From contig JAFZUW010000046.1 in assembly GCA_017618195.1 (NCBI GenBank), positions 1-64,000 on the forward strand: a stretch of 64,000 bases of DNA, given 5' to 3'. The DNA comes from Lachnospiraceae bacterium. GTDB taxonomy: Bacteria > Bacillota > Clostridia > Lachnospirales > Lachnospiraceae. The notes beneath the pieces are model-generated. The model was given only the letters and a program-made list of their open reading frames with translations. It searched no databases and was not told the DNA's origin. A program made the position numbers and the translations under genes. This document shows, piece by piece, positions 52,515 through 62,588 of this stretch (position 1 is the first letter of the stretch; each line of letters begins with the position of its first letter).

Positions 52515-54240
52515 TCAAAATACTCCTCGACAGCCTTTACAAGACTTTCCCGGAGATCGTCGGGCAATTTGCCTCCCGACTCCAACAGATTCAGCATGTC
52601 TCCGTGTTTCTGCTCCATGTATTCAAGCAGTCCTTCGCGGCAATCCCGTACTTCCTTTAACGGAACCTCCGCAAAAAGATGCCGGCTCGCCGCAACAAGC
52701 AGTACGACCTGCTCCGGGATCGAGAACGGATGCTGCAGGGGCTGCTTCAAAAGCTCCATCAGCGAACCGCCGTGTCTGAGCTGCTTCTTCGTGTTCTCAT
52801 CAAGATCGGACGAGAACTGGGTAAACACTTCCATCTCACGATACTGCGCGAGGTCGATACGGATCGTACCGGCTGCACGCTTCATCGCCTTTGTCTGCGC
52901 CGCACCGCCGACACGCGATACGGAAAGACCTACGTTGACGGCCGGACGGCGTCCCGCACGGAACAGCTCGCTCTCAAGGAAAATCTGACCGTCTGTGATG
53001 GAAATAACGTTGGTCGGAATATATGCGGACACGTCGCCCGCCTGTGTCTCTATGATCGGTAAAGCCGTAATGGAACCGCCGCCGAGCTCATCGCTTAACC
53101 GGGCGGACCGCTCCAAAAGGCGGGAATGCAGATAGAATACGTCGCCGGGGTACGCTTCACGGCCCGGGGAACGCTCCAGAAGGAGGGAAATCGCGCGGTA
53201 CGCAACCGCATGCTTCGAAAGGTCATCGTATACGATCAGGACGTCCTTTCCCTTATGCATAAAATACTCCGCAAGCGCCGTTCCGGAATACGGTGCCGCA
53301 TACTGCAGCGGTGCCGGATCGGATGCCGTCGAAGCAACGACGCACGTGTAATCAAGCGCGTCGTATTTGCGCAGAATATTCGTTAACTGCGCGATCGAGG
53401 ATGCCTTCTGGCCGATCGCGACATAGATACAGATCACGTTCTTACCCTTCTGGTTCAGAATCGTGTCAATCGCAATGGAAGTCTTACCGGTCTGACGGTC
53501 GCCGATGATCAGCTCACGCTGGCCGCGGCCGATCGGGAACATCGAATCGATAGCCAAAATACCGGTCTCGAGCGGTGTGTTGACGGACTGTCTCTCCCGG
53601 ATGGAAGGGGCAGGCTGCTCGATCGGACGGAAGTCCTCTTCCGCGATCTCCTCCTCGCCGTCAAGCGGGTTTCCGAGCGCGTCCACAACTCTTCCGAGGT
53701 AGCCGTCGCCGACAGCGATGCCGGCCATCTTGCCGGTACGCGCAACATGGTCTCCCGCACGGATTCCGGTGTCGCGGCCGAACAATACCGCGCACACTTC
53801 CTCCTGCCGGATGTCGAGGATCATACCCTTAACGCCGTTTCCGAATACGACGATTTCGCCGTAGCGGACGTGCTCCATGCCTTCAATAAATGCGATACCG
53901 TCGCCGACACGGACTACGTTTCCGACCTCGCGGGCGGTTGCCTCAAGGCGGAACTCGTCAATGTTGGCGCGAAGACCCGACAGAACGTCCTTCTGCTTGC
54001 GGCCTTCCCGCGCGGCATCCCCGAGACGTTTCGAAAGCTTCTCGCGGAACTGTTCGATACGGCCCCGTTCGCTCCAGTCATACTCCTTCGTTCCGAAGCG
54101 CAGTATGAATCCGCTGCCGAGGGACTCATCCATGATAACATCAATTGTAACCTCTTCCGCGCCGCTCTGCCTCCGGACGAAATCCGTAAAGCCCGAAAGC
54201 TGGGCGTCGGTAGGCGGAAATACGCAAATCAGTGTTGCCG

Positions 54241-54726
54241 TCATTTTTCCTCAGCCACCTCGCTCAAAAACTGCTCGTATAAAGCGTTGTCATAACCGGC
54301 GCCGTGCCGCTCGCCGACGTTCTTCTCGGTCGCAATCGCGATCATGTCGGCAATCTCCTGCTCCGCGTCAGCAACGATTCTTGCCTTGCTGCGGGCAGCG
54401 TCTTCCGTAGCCTCGGTCTCGATCCGTTTCGCGGTCGAGCGGGCGTTGTTGACGATTTTCTTATATTCCTCGTCCGCCTGCTTGCGCGCTTTGGCAATGA
54501 TCTGCCTACGCTCCTCTTCGGTGTCGGAAAGACACTTTTCGTAGCGCGCCTTAGCAGCTTCAGCCTCTGCGGTCTTGGCCTTCGCGAGCGCATTTTCCCT
54601 GTCCGCTTCCGCCTGTCTCGCCTCTAATATCTTGCGGACGGGCTTGAACAGAAAATACCACATCGCGCCTACCAGAATCAGCAGGTTGATCACGGTAAAT
54701 AACAAATTCCAGTCAAGTTTCAGCAT
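54241..54726 (-). CDS. atpF: ATP synthase Fo b subunit
   Basis: 161 residues: one N-terminal transmembrane helix (LLFTVINLLILVGAMWYFLF) with the conserved FKPVRKIL exit, then a long right-handed coiled coil rich in Ala, Glu and Lys that forms the peripheral stalk. The end, ALYEQFLSEVAEEK, overlaps the delta-alpha start by 4 bases (ATGA). The b C-terminus normally binds the delta C-terminal domain, which here sits on alpha. GGAAAGG lies 9 bases before the ATG. Confidence 0.94.
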   Translation of the reverse strand: MLKLDWNLLFTVINLLILVGAMWYFLFKPVRKILEARQAEADRENALAKAKTAEAEAAKARYEKCLSDTEEERRQIIAKARKQADEEYKKIVNNARSTAKRIETEATEDAARSKARIVADAEQEIADMIAIATEKNVGERHGAGYDNALYEQFLSEVAEEK

Positions 54727-54762
54727 CGTCTTTCACCTTTCCGTATGCCGTGGAATACCTGC

Positions 54763-54993
<231 letters not shown>

Positions 54994-55010
54994 TCATTTC
55001 CTCCTGGTTT

Positions 55011-55700
55011 TTACTCTATTTCTTCACGAATATAAAGACTTGTCAGAAATACAAAGACGTAGGCCTGCAGCAGCCCGTCGAACAGATCGAAGTACAGACA
55101 GAATACGGCGGGAAGAAGGATATTGTGCGTAATCGTCTTGATCAGTTCCATGATGACAAATGCGCCGACGACGTTACCGAACAACCGCATGCAAAGCGAA
55201 AGCGGCCGCGTGAACACCTCGAGGATGTTGATCGGGGTCACGACGGCGATCGGTTCGGTGAACTTATGGAGCCATTTGCGTACGCCCAGATAATAGATGC
55301 CCGCGGCTTCCACCAAAACGATGCTCATCAATGCGAGCGCCGCGGTCACGTTCAGGTCCTTGGTCGGGGCCTTGAATCCGAAGATTCCGATGATGTTCGC
55401 GATTCCGACATAGATCATGACCGTGCACAGATACGGGACAAATGCCCTGCCCTTCTCTCCGACCATGCCCTCCACCAGATCGCTGATCTTGGTCACAATC
55501 CATTCGGCAAATGCCTGGCGCTTCGAGATGTTATGCAGTTTCATGTTTCTTGTGAGAAGAATCGCGCAGAGTATCATGACTGCCATGATGATCCACGTCA
55601 CCACGACCGATTCGGAAACCGGAATGCCCCCGAAGATCGGAATCCGGAAGACTTCTTTCACTTCCAGTTCCTCATTGATTATTTCGGAAAGCTGATCCAA
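55011..55700 (-). CDS. atpB: ATP synthase Fo a subunit
   Basis: 229 residues with five to six transmembrane helices. The essential Arg172 lies in PLSLCMRLFGN and polar half-channel residues follow (GNVVGAFVIMELI). It starts with TTG at 55700: the AAGGAG site is 10 bases before it, and nearby ATGs are out of frame. First gene of the operon; atpI is not present upstream. It forms the proton path against the c-ring. Confidence 0.95.
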   Translation of the reverse strand: MDQLSEIINEELEVKEVFRIPIFGGIPVSESVVVTWIIMAVMILCAILLTRNMKLHNISKRQAFAEWIVTKISDLVEGMVGEKGRAFVPYLCTVMIYVGIANIIGIFGFKAPTKDLNVTAALALMSIVLVEAAGIYYLGVRKWLHKFTEPIAVVTPINILEVFTRPLSLCMRLFGNVVGAFVIMELIKTITHNILLPAVFCLYFDLFDGLLQAYVFVFLTSLYIREEIE

Positions 55701-55736
55701 GAATCATCATCTCCTTCCCTGCAGATTATCAGAAAA

Positions 55737-55763
55737 AGTATAACACATTTTCCGCTTAAGCGA
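55737..55763 (-). promoter_or_regulatory. Probable atp operon promoter with palindrome
   Basis: An extended -10, TGTTATACT (TATACT at 55737-55742), lies about 37 bases before atpB on the minus strand. The 10-bp palindrome CGCTTAAGCG (55753-55762) overlaps its spacer. No good -35 is visible. Confidence 0.5.
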
Positions 55764-55863
55764 TATATAAATGTGCGGAATTCCTTGAGTTTTTATGAAA
55801 TTGCGTGCGAACCGGCGGACGGCTCCGCGGCCGGTGCCCTGCACCTCATCCGGGACGCGTGTC

Positions 55864-56619
55864 CTACTGCTGCCAGAGCGCCCTCAGCGTCTCCTGGAGT
55901 TCCTCCGGCAGGCGCGTTCCGGTAAGCACCGCTTTCCGGTCGGAAGTCTCCTTCGAGTTCGTAAATCCGGTCGTCACGAAGACGTCGTTTTGATAAAGGA
56001 ACAGCTCGCCGCACGGGCGGTACCACATAAGGTCGTCGGTAAATGCGAACACTTCGCGGCGCCCGTCGTAGTCTTCGGCAACCGCCTGATCGGTGATCCG
56101 AACGGAATCCGCGGGATCGGATGCCGCTTTTACGATCATCTCGTAAGCTTCCTCTTTCAGCAGGATAAAGCTGCCGGTGTCCTTCATGCCGCCGATTGAG
56201 TAGTGACGCGAATAGCTCGAAAGGTCGTCAAGCCTCTGTTTCTCGGCGTCGGCGATATCCTTCTTCGCATAAATGCGGCCGACCGAATCAACCAGGTAAT
56301 TGCCCTCCGTGTCTCCTTTGACGCGGTACAGAACGGCCATCGTCATAATGCCGTGCGAAACGATCGCGCCCGCGCGGTCGCCGCGTACGGTCTTCAAAAC
56401 GTCCACGATTCCCGAGCCGACGTATGCTTCCGTATCAACGTCGTTGATCAGCCGGTAGTGCACGTCGTTCAGTACGAGTTCCTCGCGGCCGTCGACGTAT
56501 TTGGCTTTATCCGTGCCCCAGTTCGGACGCATCACCACGATCATGAAGATCAGTCCGCTGATCAGGATCAATCCGAGAACGATCAGCGGATACCATTTTC
56601 TGACAAAATAGAAAATCAA
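55864..56619 (-). CDS. Membrane-anchored protein of unknown function
   Basis: 251 residues starting with TTG at 56619, which follows AGGGGG by 8 bases. One N-terminal transmembrane helix (YPLIVLGLILISGLIFMIVV), then about 220 residues of mixed alpha/beta extracytoplasmic domain with no motif I recognise. It lies between the atp operon and a methyltransferase gene on the same strand. No signal cleavage site. Confidence 0.7.
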   Translation of the reverse strand: MIFYFVRKWYPLIVLGLILISGLIFMIVVMRPNWGTDKAKYVDGREELVLNDVHYRLINDVDTEAYVGSGIVDVLKTVRGDRAGAIVSHGIMTMAVLYRVKGDTEGNYLVDSVGRIYAKKDIADAEKQRLDDLSSYSRHYSIGGMKDTGSFILLKEEAYEMIVKAASDPADSVRITDQAVAEDYDGRREVFAFTDDLMWYRPCGELFLYQNDVFVTTGFTNSKETSDRKAVLTGTRLPEELQETLRALWQQ

Positions 56620-56717
56620 TTTGCTTTCCCCCTGTTATAAAGCGCGTCATGTTCTGCCGGGTTAACGGCAGGCATGCTCCTTCGAAGCTGCAGTTAAGTT
56701 CCGGGCGTAACTCTTTC

Positions 56718-57593
56718 CTACCGGAACCACCGGCAGGCTGCTCCGCACGGAAGCGTGAGTCCGGTACTCGTAACCGGCAGGCCGATCTCATCGCCCTGAA
56801 CCGTGCCGCCGAACCGCGGCGTAAGAATCAGTCCCGCGATATAAGCCATCATCGCGGGCTGCAGTCCGGTTGTATAGGAATTGATCAGAAAGAACAGCGG
56901 ATCGTCGCTCAGAACATCCGCGCAAAGCTTAACAAGATCATAGATCGCGTCTTCGATCTTCCACACTTCGTCGTTCGGTCCCCTTCCGTAGGAAGGCGGG
57001 TCCATGATGACCGCGTCGTAACGGTTGCCGCGGCGGATCTCCCGCTCGACGAACTTGCGGCAGTCATCGACAATGTAGCGGATCGGCGCGTCCGCGAGGC
57101 CGGAAGCGGCTGCATTCTCCTTGGCCCAGTGCACCATGCCCTTTGAGGCGTCAACGTGTGTTACGGACGCACCCGCGGCAGCTGCCGCCAAGGTCGCACC
57201 GCCCGTATAGGCGAACAGATTCAATACTTTCACAGGCTCGCCGGGCTTCTCTTCGCGGCGCTTTTTAATGAGCTCCGAGAACCAGTCCCAGTTGGCCGCC
57301 TGCTCGGGAAACAGACCGGTGTGTTTAAAGCTGAACGGCTGCAGGTGAAACGTAAGGCTCTTATAGGAAATCTCCCACTCCTTCGGCAGGTTGAAGAACT
57401 CCCACTCACCGCCGCCTTTGGCGCTCCGGTGATAGTGCGCGTTGGGCTTCTTCCAGCCGTAATGCTTCCGCTCGGTATTCCACAAAACCTGCGGGTCCGG
57501 ACGGATCAGAAGATAGTCTCCCCAGCGCTCGAGCTTCTCCTTCCCGGAGGTATCGATTACTTCATAGTCTTTCCAACCGTCTGCGATCCACAT
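56718..57593 (-). CDS. SAM-dependent methyltransferase, RlmI-related
   Basis: 291 residues. The Rossmann methyltransferase core has motif I VLNLFAYTGGATLAAAAAGA, an acidic loop VTHVDASKGMVHWAKENA and motif IV VIMDPPSYGRGPNDEVW. The N-terminal part (GDYLLIRPDPQVLW) lacks a full PUA domain. It belongs with the 23S rRNA methyltransferase-like group annotated as class I SAM methyltransferases; the target base is unknown. It is distinct from the PUA-containing relative at 8048-9256. Confidence 0.85.
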   Translation of the reverse strand: MWIADGWKDYEVIDTSGKEKLERWGDYLLIRPDPQVLWNTERKHYGWKKPNAHYHRSAKGGGEWEFFNLPKEWEISYKSLTFHLQPFSFKHTGLFPEQAANWDWFSELIKKRREEKPGEPVKVLNLFAYTGGATLAAAAAGASVTHVDASKGMVHWAKENAAASGLADAPIRYIVDDCRKFVEREIRRGNRYDAVIMDPPSYGRGPNDEVWKIEDAIYDLVKLCADVLSDDPLFFLINSYTTGLQPAMMAYIAGLILTPRFGGTVQGDEIGLPVTSTGLTLPCGAACRWFR

Positions 57594-57708
57594 AATCCCT
57601 GTTTCCTCATGTTTCTTTCCGGTATCTGCCCATAGATACCGAGTATAAACAAATTATATATCATAGAAGCCAAATGAACAAGTGTAAATATTTTTTACCT
57701 TTTTCCAC

Positions 57709-57737
57709 TTGACGAACAGCCGTAAATATAATAAAAT
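57709..57737 (+). promoter_or_regulatory. Promoter of the PspA-like gene
   Basis: TTGACG (57709-57714), 17-base spacer, TAAAAT (57732-57737), about 54 bases before the PspA start. Confidence 0.65.
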
Positions 57738-57790
57738 ATGTACAGTCGGGTAAACCGAAAATAATGAAATCGTTTGGAGGATAAAAGGAT

Positions 57791-58489
57791 ATGGGTATCT
57801 TATCCAGATTCAAGGACATCATGTCCGCTAATATCAACGCTCTTCTTGATAAAGTAGAAGATCCCGAGAAGATGATCGATCAGTGTCTGCGCAACATGAA
57901 CGATGACCTCGTTAAGGTAAAGCAGGAAACCGCTTCCGTTATGGCTCAGGAGAAGGCTTGCAAGCGTCAGCTTGACCAGTGCCAGAACGACATTGATAAG
58001 ATGCAGAGTTACGCCGTTAAGGCTTTGACCGCAGGCAACGAGGACGATGCGAGAAGATTCCTTGCTGAGAAGGCAAGATTCACCGCTAAGCTCACCGACC
58101 TTCAGGCTAACTATGCAGTAGCTCATGACAATTCCCAGAAGATGAGAGACATGCATGACAAGCTTACGATGGACATCAAGGAACTTGAGACCCGTAAGGA
58201 AACCATTAAGGGTAAGCTTGCCGTAGCAAAGGCGCAGGAGAAGATCAACAAGATGACCTCCAGCGTATCGAGCGCGAACAACTCCATCGCAAGTTTCGAG
58301 CGCTACGAAGCTCTTGCAAACAAGAAGCTGGATAAGGCTCAGGCAGAGGCCGAGCTCAACGCTTCCAATCCTACCAACTCCATCCGTGATCTTACCGCCA
58401 AGTACGTTAACGATCCTAACGTTGATGCTGAGCTGGCAGCACTCAAGGCAAGCCTCGGCATGACCGCTGAAGTTGAGCTTCCTCAGTAA
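57791..58489 (+). CDS. PspA/IM30 (Vipp1) family membrane-stress protein
   Basis: 232 residues. It begins MGILSRFKDIMSANINALLDKVEDPEKMIDQ, the family N-terminal amphipathic helix and first coil, followed by a long helical hairpin (coils 2-3) and a short C-terminal helix. Such proteins polymerise on the inner face of damaged membranes, ESCRT-III-like. GGAGG lies about 10 bases before the ATG. Own promoter and terminator; NfeD and SPFH genes follow downstream, a recurrent membrane-stress grouping. Confidence 0.92.
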   Translation: MGILSRFKDIMSANINALLDKVEDPEKMIDQCLRNMNDDLVKVKQETASVMAQEKACKRQLDQCQNDIDKMQSYAVKALTAGNEDDARRFLAEKARFTAKLTDLQANYAVAHDNSQKMRDMHDKLTMDIKELETRKETIKGKLAVAKAQEKINKMTSSVSSANNSIASFERYEALANKKLDKAQAEAELNASNPTNSIRDLTAKYVNDPNVDAELAALKASLGMTAEVELPQ

Positions 58490-58503
58490 AGATTGATTTG
58501 GCA

Positions 58504-58537
58504 GGGGCTGTTGTACTTTGTGCAACAGCCTCTTTTT
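58504..58537 (+). terminator. Intrinsic terminator after the PspA-like gene
   Basis: GGGGCTGTTG (58504-58513) pairs with CAACAGCCTC (58523-58532, one G-T pair), followed by T5. Confidence 0.85.
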
Positions 58538-58597
58538 CAAAAGTTTGCTTCTGCCCGCCCGGTCCGCCCGGACTATATTCGGAAAGGAGTATCTTCT

Positions 58598-59146
58598 ATG
58601 CAGCCCGAAGCGTTAATGCTTTACAAGCTTATCATTTTGTATATGCTCAGCCGCGTGGATTTTCCGATGACCAATTCGCAGCTGTCGGATTTCATCACCG
58701 CGAAGGAGTATACCAACTATTTCAACGTGCAGCAGGTACTCTCCGATCTCGTGGAGGACCAGTACATCAGCCTTCAGGAGACCAAGAACAACTCGCTGTA
58801 CCGCATCACCGAGAGCGGAAAAGAAACGCTTTCGCTCTTCTATCAAAGTATCTCCCGGAACATCCGGGACGATATCGACATGTTCCTTACCGAGCAGAAG
58901 TACTCGCTCCGTGAGGAAGTATCCAACATCGCCGACTATTACGAAGTACGGATGAACGAATATGTCTGCGAGTTGAAAGTCATTGAGCGTGACACGACCG
59001 TGATTGAAATCCGCATTGTTGTTCCTTCCGAGGAGAATGCGAAGACGGTCTGCTCCCGCTGGCGTCAGAAAAACGCCGACATTTATGCGTATGTTATCAA
59101 TGCGCTCTTAGGGGACGATCTCCCCGCGGAATCAAAGGAGCAATGA
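58598..59146 (+). CDS. DUF4364 family protein (winged-helix-like)
   Basis: 182 residues from ATG 58598 (AAAGGAG 8 bases upstream). The N-terminal 75 residues form a winged-helix pattern (LYKLIILYMLSRVDFPMTNSQLSDFI, then YFNVQQVLSDLVEDQYI and the LYRITESGKETL wing). The C-terminal half is alpha/beta. This matches DUF4364, widespread in Clostridia and probably a transcriptional regulator. It sits between pspA and nfeD, so it may control this cluster; that is inference. Confidence 0.85.
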   Translation: MQPEALMLYKLIILYMLSRVDFPMTNSQLSDFITAKEYTNYFNVQQVLSDLVEDQYISLQETKNNSLYRITESGKETLSLFYQSISRNIRDDIDMFLTEQKYSLREEVSNIADYYEVRMNEYVCELKVIERDTTVIEIRIVVPSEENAKTVCSRWRQKNADIYAYVINALLGDDLPAESKEQ

Positions 59147-59203
59147 CCTATTCCGGCTGTGTGGGGAACGGACATTGCAAAAACGGAAAAGGAGGCACGC
59201 GCT

Positions 59204-59638
59204 ATGTATCCGTGGTTTTGGATTATCTTATTTGTCGTCCTGCTGATCGTGGAAGCCGGTACTCTTTCCCTGACAACAATCTGGTTTGCAGGCGGTGCAT
59301 TTGTTGCCTGCATCGTGAGCATGATCTGGGATAACCGTCTTCCGGAATTCATTGTGTTCTTCGTCGTTTCATTTGCCCTGCTCTTCTTTGTGAGACCGTC
59401 CGCCTTGAGGCGTTTCAACCGCCGCCGGACGAGGACCAATGTTGAGGCGGTAATCGGAAGAACCGTACGTATCGTCGAAAAAGTCGACAACCTCGCCGAC
59501 ACCGGAAGAGCCCGGCTGGATGGCATGGAGTGGGCTGCAGTCAGCATTAACGACGATCAGACCTTGTCTGTCGGCGAGTTTGCCGTTGTCGAAAGAGTCG
59601 AGGGCGTCAAACTTGTTCTCAGAAATAAATCAATATAA
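59204..59638 (+). CDS. NfeD-like membrane protein
   Basis: 144 residues from ATG 59204 (AAGGAGG 8 bases upstream). Two or three N-terminal transmembrane helices (WFWIILFVVLLIVEAGTLSL, then IVFFVVSFALLFFVRP) precede a C-terminal OB-fold of the NfeD type (GRTVRIVEKVDNLADTGRARLDGMEWAAVS, part). NfeD proteins pair with SPFH proteins to organise membrane domains. The SPFH gene follows 14 bases downstream. Confidence 0.9.
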   Translation: MYPWFWIILFVVLLIVEAGTLSLTTIWFAGGAFVACIVSMIWDNRLPEFIVFFVVSFALLFFVRPSALRRFNRRRTRTNVEAVIGRTVRIVEKVDNLADTGRARLDGMEWAAVSINDDQTLSVGEFAVVERVEGVKLVLRNKSI

Positions 59639-59652
59639 TGGAGGGGTTTCAT

Positions 59653-60621
59653 ATGTTTAGTTTTTTGGAAACGGCTGAATTCGACTGGTCCAATCCGGCG
59701 ATCTGGCTTGTTCTCATTGTTATCCTGCTGATCATTTTCTTTGCATCCTGTCTCAAAGTCGTTCCTCAGGCCGAGGCTTATATCATTGAGCGTTTCGGTG
59801 CATATCAGCAGACCTGGAGCGTAGGTCTTCATCTGAAGTGGCCTTTCATCGAGCGTATTGCTCTTCGTGTTCTTTTGAAGGAACAGGTTGTCGACTTCCC
59901 GCCGCAGCCCGTTATCACGAAGGATAACGTTACGATGCAGATTGATACCGTCGTTTACTTCCAGATTACCGACCCGAAGCTTTTCGCTTACGGCGTTCAG
60001 AACCCGATGATGGCTATCGAGAACCTGACCGCTACCACGCTTCGTAACATCATCGGTGATCTCGAACTCGACGCAACGCTTACTTCCCGTGAAATCATCA
60101 ACGGCAAGATGCGCGTCTCCCTCGATGAAGCTACCGACCCTTGGGGTATCAAGGTTAACCGTGTTGAGTTGAAGAACATCATGCCTCCTACCGCCATCCG
60201 TGACGCGATGGAGAAGCAGATGAAGGCAGAGCGTGAACGCCGTCAGACGATTCTTATCGCAGAAGGTGAAAAGACCTCTACGATTCTTGTTGCGGAAGGT
60301 AAGAAGCAGTCCGCGATCCTTGAAGCTGAGGCTGAGAAGGAAGCTGCAATCCTTCGTGCGGAGGCGAAGAAGGAAGCTACGATCCGCGAAGCCGAAGGTC
60401 AGGCGGAAGCAATCCTTCGCGTACAGCGTGCGAACGCAGACGGTCTTACGTTCCTGAACCAGGCCAATCCTTCCGATCCCGTGCTTCGTCTGAAGAGCCT
60501 TGAGGCATTTGCCAAGGCTGCTGACGGCAAATCCACGAAGATCATTATTCCTTCCGAGATTCAGGGTCTTGCGGGACTTGCGAGCGGCGTCATGGAAGCC
60601 GTAAAGAAGCCCGAGCAGTAA
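59653..60621 (+). CDS. SPFH/band 7 (stomatin-like) protein
   Basis: 322 residues from ATG 59653 (GGAGGGG 6 bases upstream). One N-terminal membrane segment (WLVLIVILLIIFFASCL), a SPFH domain (VPQAEAYIIERFGAYQQTW, then VVDFPPQPVITKDNVTMQIDTVVYFQI) and a coiled coil of repeated Glu-Ala units, AEGEKTSTILVAEGKKQSAI. It resembles QmcA/stomatin, forming oligomeric membrane cages. Operon partner of the NfeD gene. Confidence 0.93.
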   Translation: MFSFLETAEFDWSNPAIWLVLIVILLIIFFASCLKVVPQAEAYIIERFGAYQQTWSVGLHLKWPFIERIALRVLLKEQVVDFPPQPVITKDNVTMQIDTVVYFQITDPKLFAYGVQNPMMAIENLTATTLRNIIGDLELDATLTSREIINGKMRVSLDEATDPWGIKVNRVELKNIMPPTAIRDAMEKQMKAERERRQTILIAEGEKTSTILVAEGKKQSAILEAEAEKEAAILRAEAKKEATIREAEGQAEAILRVQRANADGLTFLNQANPSDPVLRLKSLEAFAKAADGKSTKIIIPSEIQGLAGLASGVMEAVKKPEQ

Positions 60622-60640
60622 ACACCGTACGAAATAAAAC

Positions 60641-60680
60641 AAGCGGCAGATAGTGAAAACTACCTGCCGCTTTTCTTTTT
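60641..60680 (+). terminator. Intrinsic terminator after nfeD-SPFH
   Basis: AAGCGGCAG-TAGT and ACTA-CTGCCGCTT (60641-60654 with 60659-60672) form a long stem with T-rich tail TTCTTTTT. Confidence 0.85.
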
Positions 60681-60761
60681 CGATAACATTGCTTCGGCTG
60701 ATCAGCCGCTTTGGTACTTTTGATCTGCCGTTCTTCCGGTGATCAGTCATTCTTCTTTCTT

Positions 60762-61808
60762 TCAGCCGTTCTTCCGTACGTTTTTATTCTCTGTTCGAAC
60801 AGACTCTTTCCCGTTTTGTAAAAGATCGTCTTCCCGATCGTTTTCGAGCATATCGGCAATATACAGCATTGCCTTTAATTCATTGCGGGCTGTTTCAATT
60901 TCATTCTGCAGCCAGAACATGTTCGCATATCCTGACGGCTTCACATTTTTCCTTACGAAGTGGAACACAACGTGAAGCTTATTCCCGACAATCCCGACCA
61001 TCATCGGGCATCCGAGCATCTGATACATCCCAAACAGCGCTTCCGTCAGCCGGGTCGTCAGCAGGGAAGCGGTTTCCGGATTATCCTCCCCATACACGGA
61101 GAACACCCGGTTAAACCTTTCATCGTCCGTCCGAAGCTTACGGCGCTTCTTGAATTCCGGCGCATCCTCGGATGTATTGTCTGTATCGGCAGCCTGGAAA
61201 TCTTTTGTAAAAATCTGCAGACCGGACCGGAACTTCTTTTTGAATTTAAAGATTGACCAGGAACCGAGAAGATAAGGCTTGCTGTCGATTAGGCTCACCA
61301 GGCTCCCGAGCTCGACATCCGCGCGCCGGAACGACACGTTTTTGTAAGACCCGGAAATCAGACCGTTGCTCCTGTAACGGCCCCTCATCTTGACGAGTCC
61401 GGTTTGTTTGATCTCAGCCTTTTCGAATCCTTCAAACTCACTGTGCGAAAGCTTATTAAACATGCCTTCCGCTGCCCGTTCCGTGATAATCCTCTTATAT
61501 TTTGCCTCAGCCCTTCTTACCCGGTTCTTCGACCATCGGTAAACGAGATAGAAGCCAAGACCCGCGGCGGCGGAAAACACAAACCAAAGAATGATCTTGC
61601 CGATAATGCCGGGGTCTTCTATCCCGGAATCACCGTATGATTTCTGCACGATCCGTTCCAATATGTAAACAACCATATATTCTATGAGACGGAATATCCC
61701 CATAGCCATCAACAGACAGCAGCCGATCTCCGCACATATAACCCAGGCAGGCGTTTTCTTCGCCTGCCTGATTTCTTCCAGTTCTTTCTCAATATTCGTG
61801 TCGTTCAT
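60762..61808 (-). CDS. DUF3137 domain membrane protein
   Basis: 348 residues from ATG 61808 (GAGGGGG 7 bases upstream; a longer frame reaches into engB). Two transmembrane helices near the N-terminus (WVICAEIGCCLLMAMGIF and IILWFVFSAAAGLGFYLVY), then a soluble DUF3137 domain with FKKKFRSGLQIFTKDF and VVFHFVRKNVKPSGYANMFW. Function unknown. It follows engB by about 40 bases and may be cotranscribed. Confidence 0.8.
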   Translation of the reverse strand: MNDTNIEKELEEIRQAKKTPAWVICAEIGCCLLMAMGIFRLIEYMVVYILERIVQKSYGDSGIEDPGIIGKIILWFVFSAAAGLGFYLVYRWSKNRVRRAEAKYKRIITERAAEGMFNKLSHSEFEGFEKAEIKQTGLVKMRGRYRSNGLISGSYKNVSFRRADVELGSLVSLIDSKPYLLGSWSIFKFKKKFRSGLQIFTKDFQAADTDNTSEDAPEFKKRRKLRTDDERFNRVFSVYGEDNPETASLLTTRLTEALFGMYQMLGCPMMVGIVGNKLHVVFHFVRKNVKPSGYANMFWLQNEIETARNELKAMLYIADMLENDREDDLLQNGKESVRTENKNVRKNG

Positions 61809-61846
61809 TTTCTGCCCCCTCACTGCCGGCTGAAAGCCGTTACCCC

Positions 61847-62452
61847 TTACTGTTCCGTATTCCCTTCGTTCGCCAGGTACTCTTCCATCACGCCCCATAT
61901 CTCGTCATATCCGAGCCCCGTCTCACGGGACCACGGAATGAGTTTCTCGTCCGTACCCATCTTCAGTTCCTTCCGGATCATGGAAAGCTGCTTCTGCACC
62001 TGGCTGCGGTTGATCTTGTCGGCCTTCGTGACGATCACGACCGGACGGAATCCGTTTGCGACAACCCACTCATGCATCTGCCGGTCGCCCGCGCTCGGTT
62101 CGTGCCGGATATCCACCAGCAGAAAGATAACTTTTAACTGCTTTGACGTAATCAGGTAACGCTCGATCATCCTGCCCCATTTGGCGGAAACTTCTTTTGA
62201 AACCTTCGCGTAGCCGTAGCCTGGAAGGTCCACAAAATAGAATTCCTTATTAAGCAGGAAGAAGTTGATCGTCTGCGTCTTGCCGGGCTGCGAGGACGTT
62301 CTCGCAAGCGCCTTACGGTTTACCAGCTTATTGATCAGTGAGGATTTGCCGACGTTTGAACGGCCGGCAAATGCGAACTCCGGCCGGATGTTGTCCGGCA
62401 GCTTGCTCGTGATACCGCATACGGTTTCCAACTCTGCGGATTTAATGATCAT
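61847..62452 (-). CDS. engB: Ribosome biogenesis GTP-binding protein EngB (YsxC/YihA)
   Basis: 201 residues. GTPase motifs: G1 GRSNVGKSS (30-38), G2-region Thr in RTSSQPGKTQT, G3 DLPGYGYAK and G4 TKAD. Essential in many bacteria for large ribosomal subunit assembly. GGAGGAG lies 6 bases before the ATG. Downstream of lon, a pairing seen in many Firmicutes (lon-engB). Confidence 0.95.
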   Translation of the reverse strand: MIIKSAELETVCGITSKLPDNIRPEFAFAGRSNVGKSSLINKLVNRKALARTSSQPGKTQTINFFLLNKEFYFVDLPGYGYAKVSKEVSAKWGRMIERYLITSKQLKVIFLLVDIRHEPSAGDRQMHEWVVANGFRPVVIVTKADKINRSQVQKQLSMIRKELKMGTDEKLIPWSRETGLGYDEIWGVMEEYLANEGNTEQ

Positions 62453-62493
62453 GTCGGCTCCTCCTCTTTGAAAATGCCTGTAAAAGTTGTTTA

Positions 62494-62509
62494 TTCTACA
62501 TTAGTAGAA
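62494..62509. promoter_or_regulatory. Palindrome in the lon-engB gap
   Basis: TTCTAC-ATTA-GTAGAA is a perfect 6+6 inverted repeat about 45 bases upstream of engB, overlapping a possible -10 (TAGAAT on the minus strand). It might be an operator. It is not a recognised HrcA, CtsR or LexA box. Confidence 0.35.
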
Positions 62510-62588
62510 CCATTATTTTTTTGCCTTTATCTGTCATAAGGGGCTTTTCGGACCGCTGCTCTTTGGTACCGGCGGCCCGACTGAATCC

